From Cristatella mucedo (taxonomy: Eukaryota; Bryozoa; Phylactolaemata; Cristatellidae), in the NCBI GenBank assembly GCA_009760855.2, contig WPIO01000034.1, positions 458,001-522,000 of the forward strand: a stretch of 64,000 bases of DNA. Direction: 5' to 3'. The first letter of the stretch is position 1. Each line of letters starts with the position of its first letter. Position numbers and translations under genes: made by a program. The notes under the pieces were generated by a model. That model worked only from the letters and a program-made list of their open reading frames with translations. It was not told where the DNA came from and did not search any database. This document shows positions 1 through 11,400 of this stretch, piece by piece.

Positions 1-291
1 ACGAGCTGTCGCAAAAGGCCACCCGAAGACTCATGCCAAGACGCATCGACCGTACGAGCTGTGGGCGTATCTTCAGCAGCAGGACGGACGAGAAGACGGG
101 CGCTTCGAAGAACCCCTACTGTCCACAGCGGGGCATTAGAGCGCTAGCCTCGAGGGGTGAGAGCTACGTAGAGCGGGCGGGCGGAGCACATCGGCCACGA
201 TCAGCGGTAGAGGAAGCGCCGACGAGACAAGAGTTCACCGTCCGCAGGAGCCGCCGAGCGGTCATAGGCTAGGCGAAAGGCTTCCACCGCT

Positions 292-741
292 CGGCCGTTC
301 TCAACCTGTGGGTCGTGACCTTTTTGGGGGTCAAACGACTCTTTCGCAGCGGTCGCGCGGTCTTAGGGAGCCGAGTCTTACCGCTCCTCTATCCCTCTCC
401 AAACGGGCCCGCCAACATGCATATACGTCCACACACGAGTACCAGGCGTGCTGACATTGAAACGTCGGCAAGATTATCGGCCAGTTTTCGTAAATAGGGA
501 GGCGAAGGTATGATTATCAATCGGCTGGATTATAGTTGATAGTGTTAGCGGTTTCTTATGATAATTATGAGGAACCAATTATCATAATCCGTGACTGTTT
601 GGCTTATTCACATTACGATTCATAGTAGCAAAATTGCAGTTATGAAGTAGCAACGGAAACTATTTTATGGTTGGGGGTCGCCACAAAATGAGGAACTGTC
701 TTAAAGGTTGGCGGCATTAGCAAGGTTGAGAGAACCCACTG
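292..741 (+). mobile_element. hAT short element resembling SPIN (copy 1)
   Basis: The left end contains TTCTCAACCTGTGGGTCGTG at 298-317, then GGGGGTCAAACGACT. The right end has TTTTATGGTTGGGGGTCGCC, ATGAGGAACTGTCTTAAAGG and GGTTGAGAGAACCCACTG. These are the conserved blocks of the non-autonomous hAT family I know as SPIN, whose ends read CAGNGGTTCTCAACC. The block GGTCTTAGGGAGCCGAG also fits that family's internal sequence. No transposase is encoded. An 8-bp target duplication is not evident, so the copy is old or damaged. Family naming is from memory. Confidence 0.7.
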
Positions 742-757
742 GGCTAACTGATTTAGT

Positions 758-897
758 AGCCTCGTTGCGTAGCAGCAGTTGCCTGGCATCGGCACGGCCG
801 CCGTGCCGCTTGCTCTGGACAATACAGAATCACCTGCTTCAGGGCTCGAGCTCACGACCTGACAGGTAGTGAAGAGCGAGCACTTTAACCTTGGGCG
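758..897 (-). mobile_element. tRNA-derived SINE, decayed
   Basis: On the minus strand the sequence contains AAAGTGCTCGCTCTTCACTA, then GGTCGTGAGCTCGAGCCCTG (B-box-like) and GGTGATTCTGTATTG. This is the same arrangement as the better copies at 35376 and 27368. It sits between the Gypsy pol remnant and the first SPIN-like copy. Boundaries are approximate. Confidence 0.45.
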
Positions 898-1500
898 AAA
901 ACTCAGGGAAAGCTCGGATGGCTTCGACTCTTGTAGGATTCACCATGATGCTGGCCTCGGAGACGACGTAACGTAGGAAATGCAAATTTCGAGAGCAAAA
1001 AATTTCTCGGGGTTAAATAAAATGCCAGACATCTTGAGACTCTTGAAAAGAAAAGGATCACGTGGGTCCCAAGTGCTCAGATTTGTAAAAACTCTCAATC
1101 TAAACGTTGGTGACGTACACAAACCAAAAATCCAACCCTAACAGCAGCTGGCCAATAAGCAACTGAAACGTCTGTGCAGCATTACAGAGGCCATGAAATA
1201 GGTGAATGTAGTCAACAAAGTCAGAACTCGTGATTGCTACAGTTTTACGTGCGTCAGCTGGATCCTTGGGGATTTGATGGCACGAGCGGGGACCAGTTTG
1301 ATCTTGTAGAAGATGCGCCAGCGTCGCCGGGAAATTCTGTGAGTTGGAGAAGCGATAGCGGTCTGGTAAATTGATGTCGCTGAGGGCCCTGTAATCCCCG
1401 CTGAGACAACAGGAGCCGTCTTTTTCTTGGGCAAGCACCACAGCGTGTGCTGGCAGGCGGCACGCGTGCTCTCACTTGGAAGGCTGGAAGACGCCGGCGT
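898..1500 (-). pseudogene. Ty3/Gypsy-type pol remnant (reverse transcriptase)
   Basis: The minus-strand frame near 1441-1100 reads VLAQEKDGSCCLSGDYRALS, then LPDRYRF, FHGLCNAAQTFQLLI and GLDFWFVYVTNV. These match the Gypsy RT fingers and palm, where the family has KKDGSWR.C.DYRALN, PFGL.NAP.TFQ and the catalytic FVYLDDI block. Here the catalytic DD is replaced (TN). A second frame continues ILFNPEKFFALEICISYV, matching NP.KC.F....FLG, then RVEAIRAFPEFS, matching the connection to RNase H. Frameshifts, a missing central stretch and loss of the catalytic pair mean it is dead. No LTRs were recognised nearby. Confidence 0.75.
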
Positions 1501-1681
1501 CTAGACGAACGTCAAACGTGCCAGTGCTGTTTGACGGGATCTGGGCGACGCCCACTCAGGCGGTCTAGGTAGTTTGGCGGCATTGCGTGGCGGTGCGTTT
1601 GGAGTGTAGCGAGGCGGCGTAGGTCGAGGCAGACGAGAGCGCTGCTGCGTCCGCGGTGGCGGGGGGGGGGGAGGCGGCGGC

Positions 1682-1722
1682 AATAAGGAACAATAAGGAA
1701 CAAGGAATAAGGAACAATAACA
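1682..1722 (+). repeat. Short tandem repeat, GGAACAATAA-type unit
   Basis: AATAAGGAACAATAAGGAAC and further imperfect copies. It joins the Gypsy-side sequence to the inverted SPIN-like end. Confidence 0.7.
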
Positions 1723-1734
1723 TCAAGACTATTC

Positions 1735-1839
1735 AGTGCAGAATGCAGACATGCATGTTTTCAGAATGTCTTAAGCAACCCCTGTGAAAGGGTCGTTCGA
1801 CCCCCCAAGGGGTCGTGACCCACAGTTTGAGAACCGCTG
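1735..1839 (-). mobile_element. hAT short element resembling SPIN (copy 2, left end only)
   Basis: Read on the minus strand this starts CAGCGGTTCTCAAACTGTGG, followed by GTCGTGACCCC and GGGTCGAACGACCCTTTCAC. That matches the left end of the element at 292-741 but in the opposite direction. Similarity fades near 1735, next to a small GGAACAATAA tandem repeat. It could also be read as the right end of one larger element starting at 292. The internal right end found at 741 argues against that. Confidence 0.65.
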
Positions 1840-2060
1840 CTGTAGAAGGTCGTCGAACCTCTTAAATAAGCAGAGCTGCTATTAAGCAGCGTCGCGATTG
1901 CACTGAGTGTGGCCTTCTCGGGCGTCAAGGCGGCCGCTTCGACCGTGGTCGTGGGAAGGCGGTTCTTCTGCGATTCCAGTATTCCATCATTCAGCGAGCT
2001 CAGCTGGTTCAGGCTGGAGCACTGACTGGAGCACTGGAGAAGCAGCGAGTGCCCGACGCG

Positions 2061-2115
2061 GTCTCTCTGTATGTCTCTGTTTATGTCTCTCTGTCTCTTT
2101 CTGTCTCTCTCTGTC

Positions 2116-2154
<39 letters not shown>

Positions 2155-2200
2155 GTATGTCTCTGTCTCTCAATTTCTCAATCTCTCTCTCTCTCTCTCA

Positions 2201-2250
<50 letters not shown>

Positions 2251-2672
2251 GTCTCTGTCTCTCACTTTCTCAATCTCTCTCTCTCACTCTCTCTCTCTCT
2301 CTCTCTCTCTCTGTATGTCTCTGTCTGTCTCCGTCTCTGACTCTCTCTCTCTCTCTCTCGGACTCTCTCTCACTCTCACTCTCTCACACACACTCTCTCT
2401 CTCTCACTCTTACTCTCACTCACTCTCTCTGTATGTCTCTGTCTCTCACTCTCTCTCTTTCTCTCTCTCTCTCTCTCACTCTCTCTCTCTGACTCTCTTT
2501 CTCTCTCACTCTCACTCTCTCTCTCACTCTCTCTCTCACTCTCTCTCTCTCATTCTCACTCTCTCTCCCTCTCTCTTTCTCTCTCTCTCTCTTTCTCTCT
2601 CTCACTCTCTCTCTCTCTTTCCCTCTCACCCTCACTCTGCCAATCTCTCACTCTCTCAATCTCTCTCACTCT

Positions 2673-2713
<41 letters not shown>

Positions 2714-2728
2714 TCTCTCCCTCTCTCA
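2061..2728 (+). repeat. Long (CT)n-rich tract with TCTGTATGTCTCTGTCTCTC higher-order units
   Basis: About 670 bp of nearly pure pyrimidine on the plus strand. TGTATGTCTCTGTC recurs about every 70-120 bp, so the array grew by duplication of larger blocks and not only by dinucleotide slippage. The open reading frames across it, up to 277 codons of Ser/Leu, are a by-product of the repeat. Confidence 0.95.
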
Positions 2729-4427
2729 GACGATGCATAGGACGAAGCGATCCCAACGTCTTTCAGTCGCTCAGCTATTAGCTTACAAGTAGCAGTTAGA
2801 GCCGACGGCGATTGTTCGAAAGCGACGGGCTGAATTAGGATGACTTCTGCTTCTGAATAGGGCTTCCCGTCTAGTGCTGACGGTGTTGCAGCCAGACGGA
2901 GCGAAATATCGCGATATTCGGTGGTTGACAAGCCGTCCTAAGATCCCGAAAAATAGAGGAATATAATATAACATAATATGCCTCGGGCCTTGGTTTTAGG
3001 TAGCTCATTTTTTAGTTCCCTCTCCTTGTTTTTGGCTCCATTGATTAGGCCAAGTCCGAATTTCACAGAGAACTAGTCGAATCACAAATCAAGGACTCGA
3101 AATGTTAAGGTCTACTTAATCAACCATCCTTTTAGAAGCTACCAAGCGAGCATTCATGGTGATGAATCCCGTCGAAGACTTCGAAGGCTAAAAAGATCAC
3201 CAAATGCCTCAAGATTTTGTCTAAAGCAGCTTTCTTTATTAGGTGCACACATATGTTAATGCGAACCATATTGTCAATTCATTCTTAGTTGTAATGAAGA
3301 CCCTGTCTTTCTCTGTCCGATAACAGTAACACTCAGGACACTCGTTAACAGGCCGCTAACTAAGATTTCGTGAATCTATGCAGCTCTCTTCCAGACTATG
3401 TGCTGCTATTCTAATGAAAGACAATTAAATGAGTGATTTAACTGGAAACTAAATAGTTGCATCAATGCGTCACATCTTATTAGCATCTTCTAATCAGAGC
3501 CGTCGAGTGACTTTGAGAATTACTTTACCACTTTTGTGGTATTTTTGCCCCTGCATTCAATGTTGACAGTCTATTTTGCGCTTGCAATCAATGCTTACTG
3601 AAAAGTTAAAGCACAAAACAGTTAAATATTTACTTCATTTAATATTTCAGTTAAAGAAGAGCACTTTGGACCTTTGATAACCGTGACTTGTGGAGCGCTC
3701 AGCCACTTTTTTGGTTCTGCGCCACAACGTTCAAAGTTGACAGTCTATTTTGCGTTCTCATTCACTTTGCGACTCACGAAATTTATTTAAAGTGTAATAA
3801 AAAGCTCGTCACTTCGTTCATACTCTACGGATTCATGATAACGGAAAATAAAGCTCCAGGACGTTTTATGGCGTATACAGACACCGTATTCAACCAAAAT
3901 CAAAATTTTTTACAGAGTCAATTAAAACAGGCAGAGCTGAACTTAAATTTAAAATGTCACTCCGATATGTGATGCATTAGCCGAGTTAAGAATTTTACGA
4001 GGTACAAACCTACACCGAAAATGAAGCTGTAGAGATGTCACACGAGATGTCAGCCCCTCCAATAATAAGCTGATCACGTGATGTATTTCGATCTGCCAAG
4101 TTTCGACTGATTAGAATAAAAGTTACACATGATGCAGAAATCGGCAAATTTTTCATCTGTAGATTTGTTGCTTCAGGTTTACATCCGGGTGAGACATGGT
4201 TTGCACCACTTTTTCCTTCCATGCGAAAGTCGTCAGAACTTCCGATACCAGTTGTAACACAGTTGTCTTTCGAAACGTACCGTAAACAAATATTAGAGTG
4301 TCAGGCACATTTTATAAGCATTTTCTTGACTTTCCTCCTTAATATTTGAGAAAGCTGCGATGCTGCCAGGTTGGTAAGTGATTCAAATGCAGAGCAAGGC
4401 TGAGATAAAATGTCAACGCATACGTAG
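2729..4427. other. Unassigned sequence
   Basis: AT-leaning sequence with no recognised gene, domain or repeat end. Frames are short and show no conserved motifs. Confidence 0.5.
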
Positions 4428-4505
4428 AGCTAAGGGGGTACGGATATTTCTCCCCTGGGCGTTCGCCCGGACATTCCCCTCTGGGGTAGGACATTCCCCC
4501 GTATA

Positions 4506-4562
4506 TGATTTAGGGTTTCAGGGTTTAGTGTTTAGGGGTTTTTTAGGATTTAGGGTTTAGGG
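4506..4562 (+). repeat. Degenerate telomere-like TTTAGGG repeat
   Basis: ATTTAGGGTTTCAGGGTTTA and then GGATTTAGGGTTTAGGGC. Spacing is close to 7 bp with several mismatches. It lies just inside the left arm of the GGGGGAATGTCC element. Confidence 0.6.
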
Positions 4563-4933
4563 CAGGCTGCGCCTCCGCCGCCTAAATCAACCCTTGTTCG
4601 TATTCCGCACTTTAAATATTGCGTACTAAGGCTACAAGATCGCCAGAGATTGAGTTATACTAAGTAGACCTCTGAGGCTTCGAGCTCATTTGCAGGAATT
4701 CGCTGCACGCCGTAGCGTGCCCGCTTTAACGGGTACGGACACGTGCCTGGCGGCGTCGAGCGGGACCGAACTCCCGTTGACCGAACTGTATAGCTCGCCG
4801 CCGCCGCTGCAGCCGCCGCTGCAGCCGTCGCCGCTCGCTCAATTAGAAACCATCATCCTTTCAATCCACCCACCCTTCCAATTATGCTGAGCTGGTTTTA
4901 TTTCAATGAGCGCAAACTTCATTTAATCATGTG

Positions 4934-4964
<31 letters not shown>
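4934..4964. repeat. (AT)n microsatellite
   Basis: Uninterrupted alternating TA inside the unclassified element. Confidence 0.9.
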
Positions 4965-5105
4965 CTTCATTCTTAATTTTACATTCAACAACATAGGGGG
5001 ATATGTCCTACCCCGGGGGATGTCAGGGGGGAAATGTCCTAGGGTTCACCAGGGGGGTAATGTCCGAGGGAGGGGGAAACATCCAGGGGGAAACGTCCTA
5101 CAACT

Positions 5106-5749
5106 CAATTCAGGAGCTGCGAATTAAGCTGGGCAGTCGTAGCTAGGCTATTGTATTACACCAACTTGTAACTGCATCCCTCTTTAACTAGGGCCATCCT
5201 CGGCTGGGATACTAAAGAAGACCTACAACAACTATCTTATTTTCCAATGCTCGGCTTAGCCAGTCCTTAGGCTCCAACATAAATTAATACTGAGGATTTA
5301 TAGCTGCCTCTGTGTACCTATGATTGCAGCTGTCCTGTCTTCATCTTAATCACATAAAATCGTCTCAGCAACGAGCTGGGGTCTCCACTTTTCAGAAGTT
5401 CACGCTGTGAGTACTTCACTTGACTGGAGACAGGCGAGTGCCTGTAACTTCAGCCCTATCTCGATAGATAACTGAAATGATCTCTCAAAAGTGGCCGAAG
5501 AAAGTGGCCGAAAAAGGCACCGAAGTGCTGTTAGTCTAAAGCCCTAAGCTCTGAAGGAGAAGCTACCTTGCATGCAGCGTTGCACAGGCGGTTGCCCCAG
5601 CGATGTCACCTACATCTCGGGCATCGTTGTGCCAATTCAACGTAGTCTGCCTAGTGTTCGAGTTGATAGACTGCTGGGGCATGCTGGCCAACATCCAGCA
5701 CATCTCTTTGGCTGAGTATACACGTACTGCAAATCTGAGAAGGAACTCA
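5106..5749. other. Unassigned sequence before the LINE fragment
   Basis: No gene or repeat recognised. The last part may hold decayed LINE sequence, because the frame just before 5819 gives an RSSKLVHAF-like junction. Confidence 0.4.
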
Positions 5750-6541
5750 AATTAGTTTGCTCTAACTAGTCGCCAATTAAGTAACGGTATCCTGATCGGA
5801 AGTACGCGAAGTTCCAAGTTGGTCCATGCATTCGTGACATCTCGTCTCGACTTCTGCAACTCACTGCTTACTGGCCTACCAGCATGTGCGATCAGGCGAT
5901 TGCAGCTGGTGCAAAACTCTGCAGCTAGGCTTGTCTGTCGTGAGCGTCGCAGTTGCCACATTACTCCACTTCTCGCCGACCTGCACTGGTTACCAGTCAA
6001 GCAACGGATTGACTTCAAGGTTTTGTCGCTCACTTTTAGGTCTCTTCATTCTATGGCTCCAGCCTATCTTTCAGAGATACTACCCCATCAGGCAAAGCAT
6101 CGTACCACTCGCTTTTCGGAATCCAACAGTCTAGAAATACCTCGTACAAACCTTAAATCCTTTGGAGACCGTGCATTTAGCTCGTATGCTCCCACAGCCT
6201 GGAACTCCCTCCCGACCTGCATCAAAACATCCCCTGACCTGACCACATTTAAAAGAAACTTAAAAACATACCTATTTAGGACAGCATTTAGTGGGTCCTT
6301 GTGATTCGTCCTTGATGTGCTTATGCGTGCTGACACTGTTCATGCTGCCACTAACCACATTTGCATGCTGACCCAGTGCATGTAACCCCTAACCATGTTA
6401 TTCATTTTGTTTGTTTTTCAAGCATGATTTTACTTACTATTCTATTGCGTATCACTTTGCAGCAAATGTAAAGCGCCTAGAAAGAGATTAAGTTCTCTGA
6501 GGGCGCTTTATCAAGTGCAATATTATTATTATTATTATTAT
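5750..6541 (+). mobile_element. CR1/L2-like LINE, family A, 5'-truncated copy with complete 3' end
   Basis: An open frame at 5819-6304 encodes the C-terminal part of LINE ORF2: [60 protein letters not shown]. These are the standard post-RT blocks of CR1/L2-type elements. After the stop come about 235 bp of 3' UTR, ending GCGCCTAGAAAGAGATTAAG, then TTCTCTGAGGGCGCTTT and an (ATT)n tail. The endonuclease and catalytic RT domains are missing, so it cannot move itself. Its 3' end is the reference for the other family A fragments here. Confidence 0.88.
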
Positions 6542-8312
6542 AAGTTGGTTGACAGGCGGAAGCTCGAAGGTCGCATTCACCAGGTCAAAACCTCATGGAG
6601 CAACGGCAGATGTCAAGGCCAAGTTTACATCTCGTCGATCCTGAATCCGTGCAAGTTCGGTTGGGGAGAGTTTGCACCGCGCCCAACAATCTTATGGCCG
6701 TGAAAAATCTCGGGCAATTTTCAGTGTTGCATCACAACACGGGTCAAAGCGTCCGCTCACCTAGTGATAAGCTCTGCCTAGACGGCGAGCACAGCATACT
6801 GCCGGGCAAAGAATTCCTACCGCGTGACCGGGGTCGTGAAGTGGTCGAATCTTAACACCGTCAGCATCTTTCTGATTTTGACCTTGTCACGGGTCAGAGG
6901 CGCTTGCTGAGGTTTGAGGCCGCACGAAGCTCGGCAAGGCTTCTTCTTCACATTTCTTTTTTCATTTTCCAGATTTCGTCGTATGCTGCGTTTCTGTTGA
7001 GTCCCACTTGAGTGTGGCACTGAGTAGCTTCTTTTGTTGCTTGTTTTCTAGTTGCTGTCTCGGAGAGCCTGCATTCTGCTCCAGATGTGCTCCCGTTTCT
7101 TCCCAGAATATTGTTGTAAAAACTCGCTGGTCCAAGATTTCGGGAAGAAGCAGCAGTTTTATATAGAAATTAGCCTGCAAGAAACCGTGAAAAAACACGG
7201 AGACATCTCTTAACTTTTCTTTTAAATTCGGGCCTGAGTGTCCGCAGTCAGTGGGGGCCCGTCCCACTGACTGCAAAGCTTGTAGCACTTAGTTAAGGAA
7301 GCGGAATCTGCAGAGGAGGAAAATTGGAAACGCATTTAAAAGAAGTTGTATTCAAAGTTTGCTAATAAAAGCATAAACCTAATTTTAGGAAATGTATTCG
7401 TCAGCGCCGAGTGGCGAATCAGCGATGCGAGTGAGGAGCGTAAACACAAGTAAGGGCTAACTGTTTTTGAATGCGTAATAGCTATTTAGTAAGCTCCCGT
7501 CGTGAATCGCCGAAATATTTCAATTATGCATGTCCACTTCTTACCAAAGGCAGGTGCAGCATGGTATGTTGAATTTCAACTGTGAGATTGCATGGCGAAA
7601 GTGCATGCGAAAATCAAAAAAATATCATATTTCCCGTTTTTAAATCGACGCTGGTTATCGTTGCATCGTCATAGTATTACTGTAGATATCACAACGTCCG
7701 CATAGCAAGTTTGATGTCAGCTATGGAGTTGCAAACTAGCAAGATAAATAGAAAACCAGTAAAATTAAAGCTGTTTATTAGGTAATTAGCGGTGCTCCAT
7801 AATTCAGGCGATTTTATGAGGTTAGTCCTCTTGCTGTAGCCGAGATTGTCTCGGCATCGCCATGTCGCCATCTGCTGCTAGCCGCCGAGCGTCGCGGCAG
7901 GCGTGTCCTGGTCTGCAGTTCACATTTCTCTCCTGCAGCTTGCCACCATGGTCCGACAGTGTCACGTACCACCAGCGTTGGCGGACCTAAAATGAACTCA
8001 TTTCGAGGCTGGCACCAAGTCAGAGGGGAAAAGCAGAGAAGAGATTGAGCTCTATGAGGGAGCTATAAAAAATGTATCATTATGACTATTATTTTTATTA
8101 TTATTATAAACCAGATGAATGGCCGATAGCCTTGCTGAGAAAGCTGAATAATCCGAGCTGAGTCTGCTTCCCCACCTTCAGCGGCACGGCCGCTAGAGGA
8201 CCCACGCATGGTAGTATTGGCTGTCAATAGGAAGTAAACAATGACCGCCCTTTCTATCCAATCAGACAACCCACGTTGGCAGAGAGAAGATTGGAAGGTA
8301 CGGTCAGTTTAA
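6542..8312. other. Unassigned sequence
   Basis: No supported gene. A minus-strand frame of 108 codons at 6962-7288 shows no motif I know. A short (ATT)n stretch occurs near 8090-8105. Confidence 0.45.
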
Positions 8313-8408
8313 ATAAGGTTGAAGAAAAGGTTCGTGCGCCCTGTTAACATAATTATGTATTAAAATAATTATTTAAACACGGTGCACGAACGTTTTCCTC
8401 AACCTTAT
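8313..8408. repeat. Imperfect 96-bp inverted repeat (hairpin or MITE-like)
   Basis: The left arm ATAAGGTTGAAGAAAAGGTT and CGTGCGCCCTGTT pairs with the right arm AACACGGTGCACG and AACGTTTTCCTCAACCTTAT, with a few mismatches. The AT-rich loop is about 30 bp. It could be a very short MITE or a structured RNA. No target duplication is evident. Confidence 0.65.
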
Positions 8409-8459
8409 AGTATTTGGAGAAGAGACGTTGACCTATTTAGGTTACCCTGCCAATCAGCC

Positions 8460-11400
8460 CTACAGATTTGCGTCTATCATACAGGTGTAATGTAATGTAG
8501 TGTATCTCCGTCTGTAACTCCGCAAAATCATAAAGACCGTGTGTGTGTTACGCAGGAGTGTTTTGTATAGCGCACTCACAGCCTAAGCCGCTTTCGGTAC
8601 GCATTCGGTAGCCAACCGACTTCGTCTCACGCAACAAAGAGAAAGTGGGAAGCATATCGGAGTCAGGAGAGCAGTTGAGGTAGTGAGTAGCATGGAAGTA
8701 GCAGCTCGGGACCGCCGAAAAGGATGTGCTATAGTCGGCAGCAGTAGAGTAGTGATCCTTGCGTAAGAATTGTGGAAGCGAGTTCCACAGTCTAGGACCT
8801 GCAGAGCTAAAGCTTCGGTCGCCAACGGTCTTTGGGCGGAGGAATGGGACAGCTAGTTTATTGTCCACACAGGACCTGAGGGCACGAACAGGCTGAAACG
8901 GATGCAGCAGTTCAGCTAGGTACGAAGGAGCCAAGCCATGGCGGGCCTTGTGGGTCCAGCGTAAGAACCTTGCTCTGAATCCGTTGGTCAACCGGCATCC
9001 ATCTTAGCTCTTTTAGCAAAGGAGACACGTGCTCAAACTTCTGGGACTTGAAGATTAGCCTTGCAACCATATTCATACTCAGCTGCAGTGGCCTAATTGC
9101 TTTCTTTGGTAGCCCAGCCAAAAGGGAATTACAATAATCAAGCCGAGACAGAACTAAGGAGCTAGTTAAATTTTTTACAAGCAACTGCGGAAGACAGATC
9201 CTAATCCTGGATAGGGGTCGGACGTGATGGCTAGCTGTAGAAGCAGTCTTCTGAGTGAAGCTTTGAAAATTGAGGCAGCTGTCAAAAATGACACCTAAAT
9301 TTCGAGCACGTGGTGATGGTCGCATAACAGCATCCCCTATTAGAAGAGCAAAGTCTTTTAATCCAGCCACACGCTTATGGTGTCCTATGAGCAGTAGTTT
9401 GGTTTTATCGTCATTTAATTTCAAGAAGTTTTCCGACATCCAGGATCGAATATCGGCAAAGCAAGCATTCAATTCAATTTTTCAGGTGCTTCAGCGTATT
9501 CCGACGGTTTGAATGACAAACAAAACTGAGTATCGTCAGCATACAAGTGATATCCTATTCCATGGGCCTTAATCACTTTTCTCAGAGGTTGTGTATAAAT
9601 GGAGAACAGCAAGGGACCGAGTACAGACCCTTGAGGGACTCCACAGGTGACCCTTCTCTTGTCTGAGACTTGACCCCCACACGACACGGATTGAACGCGA
9701 TCAGACAAGTACAATTTAAACCACGCCAGTGCTTCGTCTGCCAGACCGATCGTTGTTCTCAATCGTTCAAGCAGAACTTCGTGATCAATGGTGTCGAAGG
9801 CAGCAGACAGATCTAGCAGAGCTAGGGCAGTGACATTCCCATCGTCGTTGCCACGTAGAATGTCATTGTTAACACGGAGGAGAGCAGTTTCAGTGGAGTG
9901 CTGCCTCTTGAACCCTGATTGAAGTGTTTCTGACATGTCATTATTTTCAATATGTTCAACCAGCTGCTTAGCAACCATTTTTTCAAGAGTCTTTGACAAG
10001 AAAGGAAGAATGAAAACTGGGCGATAGTTTGCAAGGACCTCTGTGTCTAATCCAGGCCTTTTAAGTATGGGTCTGACGATTGCTGATTTGAAGGACTTTG
10101 GGACGACCCCTTTTCCTAGAGAAGAATTATAAGTCTTGGTTATGGCAGGGCTAAGTTAGACTGCTAGTGAAGACCTCAGAAATGAAGGTATAGGGTCTTC
10201 AGGAGACGAGCTCTTTTTGCTAGACCTTATTAAGGTAGCCACATCGCATGCAGAAACCTCGGAAAACCTTGTAAGGAAGGTCACAGGATGTGGAACCGCG
10301 ATTGCTTTATTCGGAGGGGGCTTAATAGAGGCACGAATGTGCACAATGTTTTCACTAAAGAAGGCTGAAAACTTTTTGGCTGAGCCCTTGATATCTGGGA
10401 AGTCAGACCTCTCAGCATTGGCCAGTAGATGGTTTACTGTCTTTTAAATCTGTTTAGGGTCCGACTGGCAGGAATTCAGCTTTCGTATGAAAAATGAGGC
10501 CCTGGTTTTTTAGGCTTTCAGGTGTAAACTCAAAGGAAGTCTTTGAAATTGAATAGATCTGCATCAGACCCCGATTTCTCGAAACGACGTTCAAGCCTGC
10601 GCTTGACCCGGTGCATCTTTAGGAGTTTTTTTGTTGTAAATTGAAAGAAATCTCCACGACTTTGAATACGGATAGAATGAACGGGAGCATTCTTGTCAAG
10701 GGCACTCCTGAGTGTCATGTTTATTGCATCAGTGAGGGTATCGAGGCTGCCGGTCGAGTCTGAATGCAGATCAAGAAACCCTGCATCGCTAACAGATTTA
10801 AAAAACTAGTCCATGTCAATGCTTTGTAAGTTACGTCGTTTGACAAGTTCGAAATTACCCTGTACGTACAAGGGAGCAGGAACAGTAAACGAGACCGAAC
10901 AATGATCTGAGAGGGTCAGTGGGCACACCATAAAGTCAGTTGGGGAGGACATCCTTAGTGATCACGAGATCTAGAATATGGCCACCGACGTGGGTGGTAC
11001 GATTAACGTGTTGGACCAAACCAAAATTCTCCAGACAGTCAAGAAATGAGCAGACCTGGCTGTTGCTAGGGTTGTCAACGTGAATATTGAAGTCTCTTAC
11101 AATCAGTAACGGCTTGTCACACACAAAGGTTTTAGCGAGGAACTCTGAAAACTCCCCTATAGACAAGTTTAGACAGCCAGAAGGAGGCCGGTATATCACA
11201 ACAGAGAGAGGCATTGTCTTTGATGAAGACCTAAGTGCAACCGATTCAAACAATGGCCCATGCGAGAAACTGCACATCTTATAGCCAAACGATTCTCGAA
11301 CAACAATTGCAACCCCGCCACCAACCTTGTCAGAACGTATGGACTGATAGAATGAGAACCCGGGTGGAGTGGTCTCAGAAATACAGCTACTGGAACAAGG

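Larger units (their letters stand above)
4428..5105. mobile_element. Unclassified element bounded by inverted arrays of a GGGGGAATGTCC-type unit
   Basis: The right side (4994-5105) has six imperfect units on the plus strand, such as GGGGGATATGTCCTACCCC, GGGGGGAAATGTCCTAGGG and GGGGGTAATGTCCGAGGG. The left side (4428-4516) has the same motif inverted: its reverse complement reads CGGGGGAATGTCCTACCCC and GAGGGGAATGTCCGGGCG. About 480 bp lie between, with no transposase, a degenerate TTTAGGG stretch and an (AT)n run. The layout suggests a non-autonomous DNA element with repetitive termini. The superfamily is unknown to me. Confidence 0.55.

Noticed and set aside
292-1839. One 1.55-kb hAT element spanning both outer ends
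   Set aside because: A proper right end for the first copy is found at 741, and the outer end at 1839 is a left end in inverse orientation. No 8-bp target duplication joins 291 and 1840.
1907-2740. 277-codon plus-strand frame rich in Ser and Leu
   Set aside because: It is the translation of a CT dinucleotide tract. The same applies to frames at 16400, 21194, 25410, 39760-41053, 45046-45759, 57140, 59778, 61732-62579 and 62372-63225.
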